A stretch of DNA of 64,000 nucleotides from Stomoxys calcitrans (lineage: Eukaryota; Arthropoda; Insecta; Diptera; Muscidae), in contig NC_081552.1 in assembly GCF_963082655.1 (NCBI RefSeq), positions 57,950,561-58,014,560 on the forward strand, written 5' to 3'. This document shows, one piece after another, positions 47,124-58,196 of the stretch (positions are counted from its first letter, which is position 1; every line of letters starts with the position of its first letter). The notes beneath the pieces were generated by a model. That model was not told the DNA's origin and did no database searches. It saw only the letters and a program-made list of their open reading frames with translations. The translations under genes and the position numbers were made by a program.

Positions 47124-48410
47124 TTTTTATACCCACCACCGACGGATGGGGACATATTCATTTTGTCATTCCGTTTGCAACACATCGAAATATCCATTTC
47201 CGACCCTATAAAGTAAATATATTCTTGATCAGCGTAAAAATCTAAGACGATCTAGACATGTCCGTCCGTCTGTCCGTCTGTCTGTTGAAATCACGCTACA
47301 GTCTTCAAACATAAAGATATTGAGCTGAAACTTTGCAAAGAAAATTTTTTTGTCCATAAGCAGGTTAAGTTCGAAGATGGGCTATATCGGACTATATCTT
47401 GATATAGCCCCCATATAGACCGATCCGCCGATTTAGGGTCTTAGGCCAATAAAAGCCACATTTATTATCCGATTTTGCTGAAATTTGGGACGGTGAGTTG
47501 TGTTAGGCCCTTCAACATCCTCCGTCAATTTGGCCCAGATCGGTCCAGATTTGTATATAGCTGCCATATAGACCGATCCTCCCATTTTAGGTCTTAGGCC
47601 CATAAAAGCCACATTTATTAATCAATTTTGCTGAAATTTGGGGCAGTGAGCTGTCTTAGGTCCTTGGACATCCTCCGTCAATATGGTTTAGATCGGTTCA
47701 GATTTGGATATAGCTCCCATATAGACCGATCCTCAAATTTAGGGTCTAAGGCCCATAAAAGCTGCATTTATTATCCGATTTTTCTATAATTTGGGACAAT
47801 GAGTCGTGTTAGGTCCTTCAACGTCCTTCGTCAATTTGGCTCAGATCGGTCCATATTTGGATATAGCTGTCATATAGACAGATCCTCCGATTTAGGGTCA
47901 TAGGCCCATAAAAGCTGCATTTATTATCCGATTTTGCTGAAATTTGGGACAGTGCGCTGTCTTAGGTCCTTCAACGTCCTTCGTCAATATGGCTTAGATC
48001 GGTTCAGATTTGGATGTAGCTGCCATATAGACCGATCCTCCGATTTGGGGTCTTAGGCCCATAAAAGGCGCATTTATTGTCCGATGTCGCTGAAATGTAG
48101 GACAGTGAGTTAAGTTAACCCCCTTGACATACTTCTGTATCATCGCACAGATCGGTCCAGATTTGGATATAGCTGCCATATAAACCGATCTCTCGGTTTT
48201 GGGTTTTGGGGCCATAAAAAGCGCATTTATTGTCCGATATTGCCGAAATTGTGGACAAAGAGTTAAGTTAAGCCCCTCCACATGTTTTTGCTATGGGACA
48301 TAAAGTATGAATTTTGTACCGGATTTTGACGAAAGGTGGTTTACATATATACCCGTGGTGGTGGGTATCCAAAGTTCGGCCCGGCCGAACTTAACGCCTT
48401 TTTACTTGTT
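47124..48410 (+). mobile_element. Family B element, complete, inserted in a T-run of family A
   Basis: It runs from tttatacccaccaccgacgg through gtccgtctgtctgttgaaat and about six ~153 bp monomers. The 3' end is gaaaggtggtttacatatat, the perfect 9 bp-arm hairpin agttcggcccggccgaact (48373-48391), and taacgcctttttacttgtt. Both ends are well defined because the host element sequence is known on each side. Confidence 0.93.
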
Positions 48411-48512
48411 TTTGCCTAAGAAGAGATGCCGGGAAAAGAACTCGACAAATGCGGTCCATGGTGGAGGGTATATAAGATTCGGCCCGGCCGAACTTAGCAC
48501 GCTTTTACTTGT
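48411..48512 (+). mobile_element. Family A element, 3' end (continuation of 46232-47123)
   Basis: It resumes with tttgcctaagaagagatgcc exactly where the 5' part stopped, then gtccatggtggagggtatat, hairpin ttcggcccggccgaa (48478-48492) and cttagcacgcttttacttgt. Confidence 0.93.
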
Positions 48513-48869
48513 TTTAATTTTTTTTTCGAATATATTCGATTTTTATTTTTTGGCAATATTCAGGGCTGTGTTTATTTAGCACAATTTAGGCATTGGGCTC
48601 ACATGTTTTGAAAGACTAGTTTTTGTCCCAAACGAGTCATGACTTAATGAATATAACCTATGATGGTAGGTATAATAAATCTTAACGATAGTGCACCATA
48701 ACATTTATAATGGACGGTTGTGTGAACTGTTGAGAATTTTTTCAAAACGACAGAACCAAAACGGGTTCATGTAGTCATGGCATTTTTCTTATCGATAGCA
48801 TATTTAAGATACGAGCGTTCCATAAGGGAATATTGGATGCCGGACGATGAAACTTCAAAGCTATGGAGT
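48513..48869. other. AT-rich spacer with inverted-repeat arm
   Basis: It contains a short palindrome (tcgaatatattcga, about 48527-48540) and, at 48638-48770, the inverted partner of the 45575-45700 segment. No coding potential is seen. Confidence 0.45.
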
Positions 48870-49214
48870 ACTACACGCAAGAAAGTAACGCGTATAACAT
48901 AAAGGAAATTTTCGACAAGTAAACTTCTTTTGTGAAAAACGTTGGACTTTGTTTACGGTGAAAGTAAGCGGTTTTTGCGGTAGGATTTGTGACAAATATA
49001 AAGCATTTTTCGTTTGTTTCTCTTTCCAGACGTGCCATTAATCGGAGATTTCTCCTTTTACCCTGATAATACATTTCAATCTTAATATATAAAACATGTT
49101 ATTTGTGGTTTCAACTACACGCAAAAAAATAAGTCTTTTCACTTAAAACAAATTTTCGCCATGTTATCTTATTTTTTGAAAAACTTTTGATTTTGTTTAC
49201 GTTAAAAGTACGCG
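48870..49214 (+). repeat. Pair of ~102 bp direct repeats
   Basis: actacacgcaagaaagtaac...tttgtttacggtgaaagta (48870-48971) and actacacgcaaaaaaataag...tttgtttacgttaaaagta (49114-49214) are 244 bp apart. 'acacgcaaagaataag' also occurs at 52443. They may be the ends of a small element; the family is unknown to me. The frame at 48871-49074 overlaps the repeat and is not convincing. Confidence 0.5.
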
Positions 49215-49365
49215 TTCTTATACCCACCAATATAGAATGGGGTACACTAATCTAAATATTCGACTAAGACCCCATAAAGTATATATATTCAATGTCCATC
49301 CGCCTTTCAAAATCACGATAGTGGTATGATTTATTTCGTTGGAAATTATAAATGGGCAATATCGA
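49215..49365 (+). mobile_element. Family A-like 5' fragment
   Basis: ttatacccaccaatatagaa, gaccccataaagtatatata and tccatccgcctttcaaaatc, then 'ataaatgggcaatatcga'. It stops at an AT-rich repeat shared with 45520-45540. Confidence 0.6.
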
Positions 49366-49419
49366 TATGATATGATAATAAAAATATAATTTTATATTAT
49401 TTCTGGTAGTAGTAAAATT

Positions 49420-50260
49420 CTAAGACGATTTAAGAATAGCCGTGGGTCTGCCCATCCGTCCGTCTGTGTATACGTCAGTTGTAACCATTGAGTTGAAATT
49501 CTGAAATTCTTGAATGGGTCAAATCGAACTATATTTGGTTAAGCTGCCATATAGACCGATCTGGCGATTTATAGTCTTAAGCCCGTGATAGCCACATTTC
49601 TTATCCGGAGTCGCTGAAAATTAAAACAGGAAATTGTACTAGGGGTGTCGATATTCGAAATGAATACGGACCATATTTACATAAAGCTGCCATATAGATT
49701 GATATGCCAGTTTAGTGTTTTAAGCCCTTTACAGGAGTATTTATTATCCGATTTCGTTAAAATTTAAAGCAAGGAGTTGTTTCAAGCCTGCCGACATCAG
49801 ACTCCAACATGGTTCAGATTGGACTATATTTAGACCCATCAGCCCATCGCGGGTCTTAATTCCATAAAAGCTTAATTATTATTCCCATTCGTTCAAAGTT
49901 GAAATAGTGAGTTGTTTTAAGCCTCCCGATTTCCGACCCAAATATGGTTCAGATTGGTCTCTATTCAGATATAGCTGCCATATGGACCGATCTGCTGATT
50001 AAGGGTCTTAAGCCAATAAAAGCTGCATTTGTTACCCGATTTCGCTGGAATTTCACATAGGGACTTGTATTAAGCCCCCCAGTCATCTAAAAAGCGTGTG
50101 GTCCAGATCACACTATATTAAGATATAGCTGCCATATAGACCGATCTTCCAATTCAGGGTCTTAATCCCATAAAAAGCGGATTTGTTGACCGATTTCGCA
50201 AAAACTGTGGGTTGTATAAGAGTTCACGGGACCTAAATCAAATATGATCCAGACCTGCCA
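49420..50260 (+). mobile_element. Diverged family B array
   Basis: aattctaagacgatttaaga and the ccatccgtccgtctgtg tract are followed by about five eroded monomers with 'ataaagctgccatatagacc' and 'tccgatttcgctgaaatt'. Both ends are lost. Confidence 0.7.
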
Positions 50261-50515
50261 TATACATGTGTAGTGTTATCGATATGATTTCTAAACTACT
50301 AAGCATACTTTGAGTTAAATGAGCTGTTTAACACTCAACAACTGTTAAGTACAATCAACTGATTATAAAATGAAATGTTTATTTTTAAGGATATTAATAG
50401 AAAAAGGAATAGTATTATGTTTACCGTTATGTACCCTGTATATAAGTATGAGAAATTGCCAATAAAATCAATTAATTGTTCACTGCCGAACTATTGGGAT
50501 TAACTAAAAATAATA
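50261..50515. other. AT-rich spacer
   Basis: No known repeat is recognised. It contains tgtaccctgtatataagtat, which could pass for a TATA-like sequence, but nothing supports a transcript. Confidence 0.3.
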
Positions 50516-51963
50516 CTTTTTATACCCACCACCGAAGGATGGGGGTATATTCATTTTGTCACTCCGTTTGCAACACATCGAAATATCCATTTCCGACCCT
50601 ATAAAGTATATATATTCTTGATCAGCGTAAAAATCTAAGACGATCTAGCCATGTCCGCCCCGTCCGTCTGTCCGTCTGTCTGTTGAAATGACGCTACAGT
50701 CTTTAAAAATAGAGATATTGAGCTGAAATTTTGCCCAGATTCTTTTTTTGTCCATAAGCTGGTTAAGTTCGAAGATGGGCTATATCGGACTATATCTTGA
50801 TATAGCCCCCATATAGACCGATCCGCCGATTTAGGGTCTTAGGCCCATAAAAGCCACATTTATTATCCGATTTTGTTGAAATTCGGGACAGTGAGTTGTC
50901 TTAGGCCCTTTGACATGGTTCTTTAATTTGGTCCAGATCGGTTCAGATTTGAATATAGCTGCCATATAGACCGATCCTCCGGTTTAGGGTCTTAGGCCCA
51001 CAAAAGCCACATTTATTATCCGATTTTGATGAAATTCGGGACAGTGAATTGTGTAAGGCCCATCGACATCCATCGTTAATTTGGTTCAGATCGGTCCAGA
51101 TTTGGATATAGCTGCCATATAGATCGATCCTCCGATTTATGGTGTAAGGCCCATAATAGCCACATTCATTATCCGATTTTGCTGAAATTTGGGACAGTGA
51201 GATGTGTTAGGCCCTTTGACTTATTTCTTCAATTTGGTCCAGATCGGTTCAAATTTGGATATAGCTGTCATATAGACCGATTTCTTGATTTATGGTTTTG
51301 GGCCCATAAAATGCTCATTTATTGTCCGATGTCGCCGAAATTTAACAAACATACTTCTGCAATATCGCACAGATCGGTCCAGATTTGGATATAGCTGCCA
51401 TATAGACCGATATCTAGGTTTTAGGTTTTGGGGCCATAAAAAGCGCATTTATTGTCCGATGTCGCTGAAATTTGAGACAGTGAGTTTGGTTAAGCTCTTC
51501 GACGTCCTTCTTCAATTTTGCTCAGATCGGTCCAGATTTGAATATAGTTGCCATATAGACCGATCTCTGGATTTAAGGTTTAGGGCCCATAAAAGAGGCA
51601 TTTATTGTCCGATTTCGCCGAAATTTGGGACAGTGCTTAGTGTTAGGCTCTTCGACATGTTTATGCAACTCGGCCCAAATCGGTCCAGATTTGGATATAG
51701 CTGCCATGTAGACCAATATCGCGATTTAAAGTCTTGGCCCCCTAAAAGGCGCATTTATAATCCGATTTCACAGAAATTTGACTCAGTGACTTATGTTCGG
51801 CTTTTCGACATCCGTGTCGTATATAGTTCAGATCGGTATGAGCTATATGAGTATAAGGTATGAAATTTTCACCGAATTTTGATGAAAGGTGGTTTACATA
51901 TATACCCGAGGTGGTGGGTATCCAAAGTTCGGCCCGGCGGAACTTAACGCCTTTTTACTTGTT
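50516..51963 (+). mobile_element. Family B element, complete
   Basis: It runs from ctttttatacccaccaccgaagg through the gtccgtctgtccgtctgtctg tract and seven to eight ~153 bp monomers to gatgaaaggtggtttacata. The hairpin is agttcggcccggcggaact (one mismatch) and the tail taacgcctttttacttgtt. The 192-codon frame at 51285-51863 is a 51-residue repeat (SCHIDR...RSRF.Y) generated by the monomers, not a gene. Confidence 0.93.
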
Positions 51964-52125
51964 TTATTAAGCATTCTTGATCAAAAAAACCAATTACACC
52001 GCCGCTGTTGAGTGCCTGCAACAAAAATGCTTAGATTGCCAGTAACGTTATTTAAATCACCGGCATACCAAGCCAAAAGCAGGCCTGCACAAAAACAACA
52101 ACAAAAGCAGTGAAACTCCAACATT
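51964..52125. other. Spacer, nothing recognised
   Basis: It has short CAA-rich runs (acaaaaacaacaacaaaagc) and no frame or repeat family I can name. Confidence 0.3.
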
Positions 52126-52403
52126 ACACATGTACCGATCTACCGATTAAAGTTATTAGGCCCATAAAAGGTAAATTTTTTATGTGATTTCGGTGGAATT
52201 TAGTAGAATGAGTGTTAGACCCTTACATACCCTTCCTGAATATGGTGGAGATCGGACCATATTTGAATACAGCTGCTATGGGTACACAAATTATGCATTT
52301 TTCACCGTGTTGTGAAGAAAGGTGGTTAATATATACATATATCTGAGGTGGTGGGTATCAAAAGTTCTGCCTAGCCGAACTTAATGCCTTTCTACTTGTT
52401 TTG
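52126..52403 (+). mobile_element. Family B 3' fragment
   Basis: One monomer and the 3' end: tgaagaaaggtggttaatat, gaggtggtgggtatcaaaag, decayed hairpin gttctgcctagccgaact, and taatgcctttctacttgttt. Confidence 0.75.
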
Positions 52404-52483
52404 TTGTGCAATGGTCAGTCATCCAGCAATCGGTACTATTAGTACACGCAAAGAATAAGATTGGGTTCAGCTAGTCTTATACA

Positions 52484-53592
52484 TAACAAGTAAAAAGGCG
52501 TTAAGTTCGGCCGGGCCGAATTTTGGATACCCACCACCTCGGGTATATATGTAAACCACCTTTCGGACCGATCTGTGCGATAATACAGAAGTATGTCAAG
52601 GGGCTTAACTTAACTCACTGTCCTTAATTTCAGCGACATCGGACAATTAATGCGCCTTTTATGGGCCTAAGACCCCAAATCGGAGGATCGGTCTATATGG
52701 CAGCTATATCCAAATCTGGACCGATCTAAGCCATATTAACGGAGGATGTCGGAGGGCCTAAGACAGCGCACTGTCCCAAAATGTCAGCAAAATCGGATAA
52801 TAAATGCAGCTTTAATGGGCCTATGACCCTAAATCGAAGGACCGGTATATATGACAGCTATATCCAAATGTAGACCGATCTGAGCCATATTGACGAAGGA
52901 TGTCGAAGGACCTAAGACAACTCACTGCCCCAAATTTCAGCAAAACTGGATAATAAATGTTGCTTTTATGGGCCTAAGACCTTAAATCGGAGGATGGGTC
53001 TATATGGCAGCTATATACAAATCTGGACCGATCTGGGCCAAATTGACGAAGGGCCTTGAAGGACCTAATACGACTCATTGTCCCAAATTATAGAAAAATC
53101 GGATAATAAATGCAGCTTTTATGGGCCTAAGGCCCTAAATTTGAGGATCGGTCTATATGGCAGCTATATACAAATCTGGACCGATCTGGGCCAAATTGAC
53201 GGAGGATGTTGAAGGGCCTAATACAACTCACCATCCCAAATTTCAGCAAAATCGGATGATAAATGTGGCTTTTATTGGCCTAAGACCCTAAATCGGCGGA
53301 TCGGTCTATATGGGGGCTATATCAAGATATAGTCCGATATAGCCCATCTTCGAACTTAACCTGCTTATGAACAAAAAAATTTTCTGTGCAAAGTTTCAGC
53401 TCAATATCTCAATTTTTGAAGACTGTAGCGTGATTTCAACAGACAGACGGACGGACATGTCTAGACCGTCTTAGATTTTTACGGTGATCAAGAATATATA
53501 TACTTTATAGGGTCGAAAATGGATATTTCGATGTGTTGCAAACGCAATGACAAAATGAATATACCCCCATCCGTCGGTGGTGGGTATAAAAA
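52484..53592 (-). mobile_element. Family B element, complete
   Basis: It starts ataacaagtaaaaaggcgttaagttcggccgggccgaat. Monomer landmarks 'ccgatct' at 52721, 52874, 53028 and 53181 give a 153-154 bp period. The 5' end is catccgtcggtggtgggtataaaaa. Confidence 0.93.
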
Positions 53593-55553
53593 TTAATATG
53601 TGTTTGTTTGTAGGTTTGTTTGTTTGTGTGTTCCTTATATTCTCAGAAACGGCTGAGCTGATTTACTTTAAATTTTCACAGATGGTGCATAATGACCCCG
53701 TGGTGAAAATAGGGTACTAAATTTTTTGATATTTGAAGGGGGGCGGACCCTTCCCCTTACCCTAATTTTCAGAAACGCCAGATCTCGGAGATGGGTGTTG
53801 CGATTTTAGCGAAATTTTTTGTGCTCTCATATAGTACCCTAAAAATAAAAATTTGGTATCCAAATATCGGATGAGGTACCTAGGGGAGGTGCCTTACCCT
53901 AAAACCTACCAAACATATATTTAGAACAATCACGACAATATGGGACTCAAATGAAATGTATTAAGGATAAGAAAACGTATCTGATATCCAATTGTCGGAC
54001 CAAGTGCTAGGGGGACCACCCCAAGCCTCAAAACACCCCTAAATCGGACATATTTACCGACCATGGCAATATGGGACTCAAATGAAAGGTATTTGCGAGT
54101 AGAATACGAATCTGATATCCAAATGTGGGACCATATTTCTGGGGGTCCACCCCTTTTCCAAAACACCCCCCAAACTGGAATTATTTACTGACCATGGGGC
54201 TTAAATAAAAGGCATTTGAATGTAGAATACGAATCTGATATCCAAATATTGGACCAAGTATTTGGGGGCCGTCTCTCACAGAAAACATCCTCCAAAGCCA
54301 AAGGGGACAAATTGACGACCATAGCAATATGGGGCTCAAATAAAAGGTATTTGGGAGTAAAGCACGAATTTGATATCAATATTCGGGAAAATTGTCTATG
54401 GGGCCAAATAGTAAGTATTTTCTGACTATTGCAATATGAGGCTCAAATAAGAGGGTGGTTAAAGTGGAACACGAATCCGATATATAATTTCAAGGCCAAC
54501 TCACTGAGTGGCCGCCCATCCCACAAAACACCCACAAAAACTCAAATTTAAAGTATGTGGGCGTAGACCACGTATCTGATATCAATATTAGGCGCCAACT
54601 GTCTAGCGGACGTCCCAACACCATAACAACACCCAAATAAGACATATTTGCTCACCAAGACAATTTTGGTCTTAAAGAGAGTGGAACTAAATATTTACAG
54701 TTTTTAGGGCCAATACCCCAAACCGGACATATTTGCTGACTTTTGCAATAAGGAGTTTAAATGAGATTGTAAAACAAATTTGGTATCCAATTTTGAGGGC
54801 AATAGCAATATGGGGTTCAAATAAATGATATACATTTATATGAGAATAGAGCACATTGCTGATATACTTTCCCGGCTTAGCGTTTGGGGGACCACCTTAA
54901 TCCCCAAACCACCCCTAAATCGGGCATATTTACCGAGCATGTCAATGTGGAGCTTTAATGAAAGGAATTGGGGGGTAGAGCAAGAATTTATACCATTTTC
55001 GGGACCAATTTTCTGGGGGTCTACCCCTTTCCCAAAACACTCCACAAACAGCAATTTTTTAGTGGTCATAACAATATGGGTTTCAAATAAAGGTATTTGG
55101 GAGTAGAATACGAATTTGATATTCAAATGTAGGACCATGTATTTAGGGAATCACCCCTTTCCCAAAACACCCCCAAAGGAACAACAATTTTCGACCATGA
55201 CAATATGTGGCTCAAATGAAAGGTATTTGAGATTAGAAAACGACTTTGATAACCCATTTTGGGGCCATGTGATTGGGGGACGCCTCCTGTAAACTCCCCT
55301 AAACCAATGGCAATGTGGGGTTTAAATAAATGGTATTTGAGAGAAGAGCACGATGCTGACATTTTTCAGGGCAAAGTATCTGGGGGACCACCGCTCCCCC
55401 GAAAACACCACTAAATCAGACATCATGAGAATATCGGGCTGAAATGAAGTATTTTAAAAATGGAGTACACCTTACATCCAAACTTAAATTCGTAGACCAA
55501 TAAAGATTATGTGGGATTCAGATAAAGGCACTTATATTGTTAAACTGTTAGTC
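53593..55553 (+). repeat. Family C array, most complete copy
   Basis: It begins with a tgtttgtttg-rich stretch and cagaaacggctgagctgatt, then aaattttcacagatggtgca and cagaaacgccagatctcgga. It continues as ~105-135 bp units with 'gaccat.gcaatatggg' and ends at aaaggcacttatattgttaa...gtcaag. Short frames on both strands (CDS-like 'FCTPKYL') are repeat artefacts. Confidence 0.78.
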
Positions 55554-56637
55554 AAGTTTGCATGGTATTTCACTAAAAGATCTTTAATTGTCGAAAAATT
55601 GCCCCTCCCCCTTACCCTAATTTTGAGAAACCTCGGAGATAGGTGGTGCGATTTAAGCGATTTGGTATCCAAATTTCGGATGGGGTACTTAGGGGGCCGC
55701 CTCACCACAAAACCTACCAAACATATATTAAGACTAATCACGACAATATGGGACGCAAATAAAAGGTATTTCCGATAAGAAAACGTATCTGATATCCAAT
55801 TGCCGGACCAAGTGCTAGGAGGACCATCCCAACACCCAAAACACCCCTAAATCGGACATATTTACCGACCATGCCAATCACGACAATATGGGACTCAAAT
55901 GAAAGGTATTTAAGATTAGAAAACGTATCTGATATCCAATTGTTGGATCATGTTTTTGGGGGACCACCTCAAACCCCCAAAACACTCCTAAATAAAACTT
56001 ATTTTCCGACCATGGCAATATGCGACTCGAATTAAAGGTATTTGCAAGTAGAATACGAATCTGATATCCAAATGTGGGACCATGTTTCTGGAGTTCCACC
56101 CCTTTCCCAAAACACCCCCCAAACAGGACTTATTTACTGACTATGGAAATATGGGGCTTAAACAAAAGGTATTTGAATGTAGAATACGAATCTTATATCC
56201 AAATATGGGACCAAGTGTTTGGGGGTCCACACCTTCCCCAAAACATCCCCCAAAGAGGACAAATCTACGACCACAGCAAAATGGAGCTGAAAGGAAAAGT
56301 TTTTGGGAGTAAAGCACGAATCTGGTATCAATATTCTGGAAAACGTGTCAATGGGGCCACCCCACCCCCACAACACCACATAAATAGGAAGTATTTTCTG
56401 ACTATTGCAATATGAGGTTCAAATAAGGGAGTTTTTAGAGTATAACACGAATCCTATATATATTTTCAAGGCCAACTCACTTAGTGGTCGCCCATCCCCC
56501 AAAACACCTCCCAAGTCGGTCGTTTTTGTCGACTGTAGGAAAATGGGGCTCAAGTTAAAGGTATTTGGGAGTAGACCACGTATCTGATATCAAAATTAGG
56601 GACCTACTGTCTAGGGGACGTCCCACCATCATAGGAC
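55554..56637 (+). repeat. Second family C array in tandem
   Basis: It restarts with cccctcccccttaccctaat and tttggtatccaaatttcgg, like the 53740-53870 part of the first C copy, then repeats the same unit types. It is interrupted at a 20 bp direct repeat next to the family A element. Confidence 0.72.
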
Positions 56638-56677
56638 CAAGACAATTTGGGTTTTAACAAGACAATTTGGGTTTTAA
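56638..56677. repeat. 20 bp tandem duplication at an insertion junction
   Basis: aagacaatttgggttttaac occurs twice in a row, directly before the A element's acaagtaag start. Confidence 0.8.
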
Positions 56678-58196
56678 CAAGTAAGAGCGTGCTAAGTTCG
56701 GCCGGGCCGAATCTTATATACCCTCCACCATGGATCGCATTTGTCGAGTTCTTTTCCCGGCATCTCTTCTTAGGCAAAAAAAAAAGGATATAAGAAAAGA
56801 TTTCCTCTGCTATTAGAGCGATATCAAGAGATGGTCCGGTTTGGACCACAATTAAATTATATGTTGGAGACCTGTGTAAAATGTCAGCCAATTCGAATAA
56901 GAATTGCGCCTTTTGTGGGCTCAAGAAGTAAAATAGAGAGAACGATTTATATAGGAGCAGTATCGGCCTATAGACCGATTCAGACCATAATAAACACGTA
57001 TGTTGATGGCCATGAGAGAATCCGTCGTACAAAATTTCAGGCAAATCGGAAAATAATTGCGACCTCTAGAGGCTCAAGAAGCCAAGATCCCAGATCGGTT
57101 TATATGGTAGCTATATCAGGTTATGAACCGACTTGTACTTTATTTGACATAGTTGTTGAAAGTAACAATAAAAAACGTCTTGCGAAATTTCAGCCAAATC
57201 GGATAAGAATTGCGCCCTCTAGAAGCTCAAGAAGTCAAGTCCCCAGATCTGTTTATATGACAGCTATATCAGGTTATGAACCGATTTGAACCATACTTGG
57301 CACAGTTGTTGGATATCATAACAAAACACGTCGTGCAAAATTTCATTCAAATTGGATAAGAATTGCGCCCTCTAGAGGCTCAAGAAGTCAAGACCCAAGA
57401 TCGGTTTATATGACAGCTATATAAGGTTATGAACCGATTTGAACCATACTTAGCACAGTTGTTGGATATCGTAACAAAACATGTCGTGAAAAATTTCTTT
57501 CCAATCGGATAAGAATTGTGCACCCTAGAGGCTCAAGAAGTCAAGACCCCAGATCGGTTTATATGGCAGCTATATCAGGTTATGGACCGATTTGAACCAT
57601 ACTTGGCACAGTTGTTGGATATAATAACCAAACACGTCGTGCAAAATTTCATTCCAATCGGATAAGAATTGCGCTCTCTAGAGGCTCAAGAAGTCAAGAC
57701 CCAAGATCGGTTTATATGGCAGCTATATCAGGTTATAAACCGATTTGAACCATACTTGGCAATGTTGTTGGATACCACAACAAAACACGTCGTGCAAAAT
57801 TTCATTCCAATCGGATAAGAATTGCGCACTCTAGAGGCTCAAGAAGTCAAGACCCAAGATCGGTTTATATGGCAGCTATATCAAAACATGGACCGATATG
57901 GCCCATTTACAATACCAACTGACCTACACTAATAAGAAGTATTTGTGCAAAATTTCAAGCGGCTTGCTTTACTCCTTCGGAAGTTAGCGTGCTTTCGACA
58001 GACAGACGGACGGACAGACGGACGGACAGACGGACGGACGGACGGACAGACGGACGGACATGGCTAGATCGACATAAAATTTCACGACGATCAAGAATAT
58101 ATATACTTTATAGGGTCTCAGACGAATATTTCGAGTAGTTACAATCTGAATGACGAAATTAGTATACCCCCCATCTTATGGTGGAGGGTATAAAAA
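56677..58196 (-). mobile_element. Family A element, complete
   Basis: It starts aacaagtaagagcgtgctaagttcggccgggccgaat. Monomer landmarks 'ccgattt' at 57281, 57434, 57587 and 57740 give a period of exactly 153 bp. The tetranucleotide tract is at about 58005-58062 and the 5' end is cttatggtggagggtataaaaa. Confidence 0.93.

Noticed and set aside
48871..49074. 67-codon minus-strand frame
   Set aside because: It overlaps one of two direct repeats and has no conserved motif.
51285..51863. 192-codon plus-strand frame as a gene
   Set aside because: Same 51-residue periodicity inside a family B element; kept only as a finding about artefacts.
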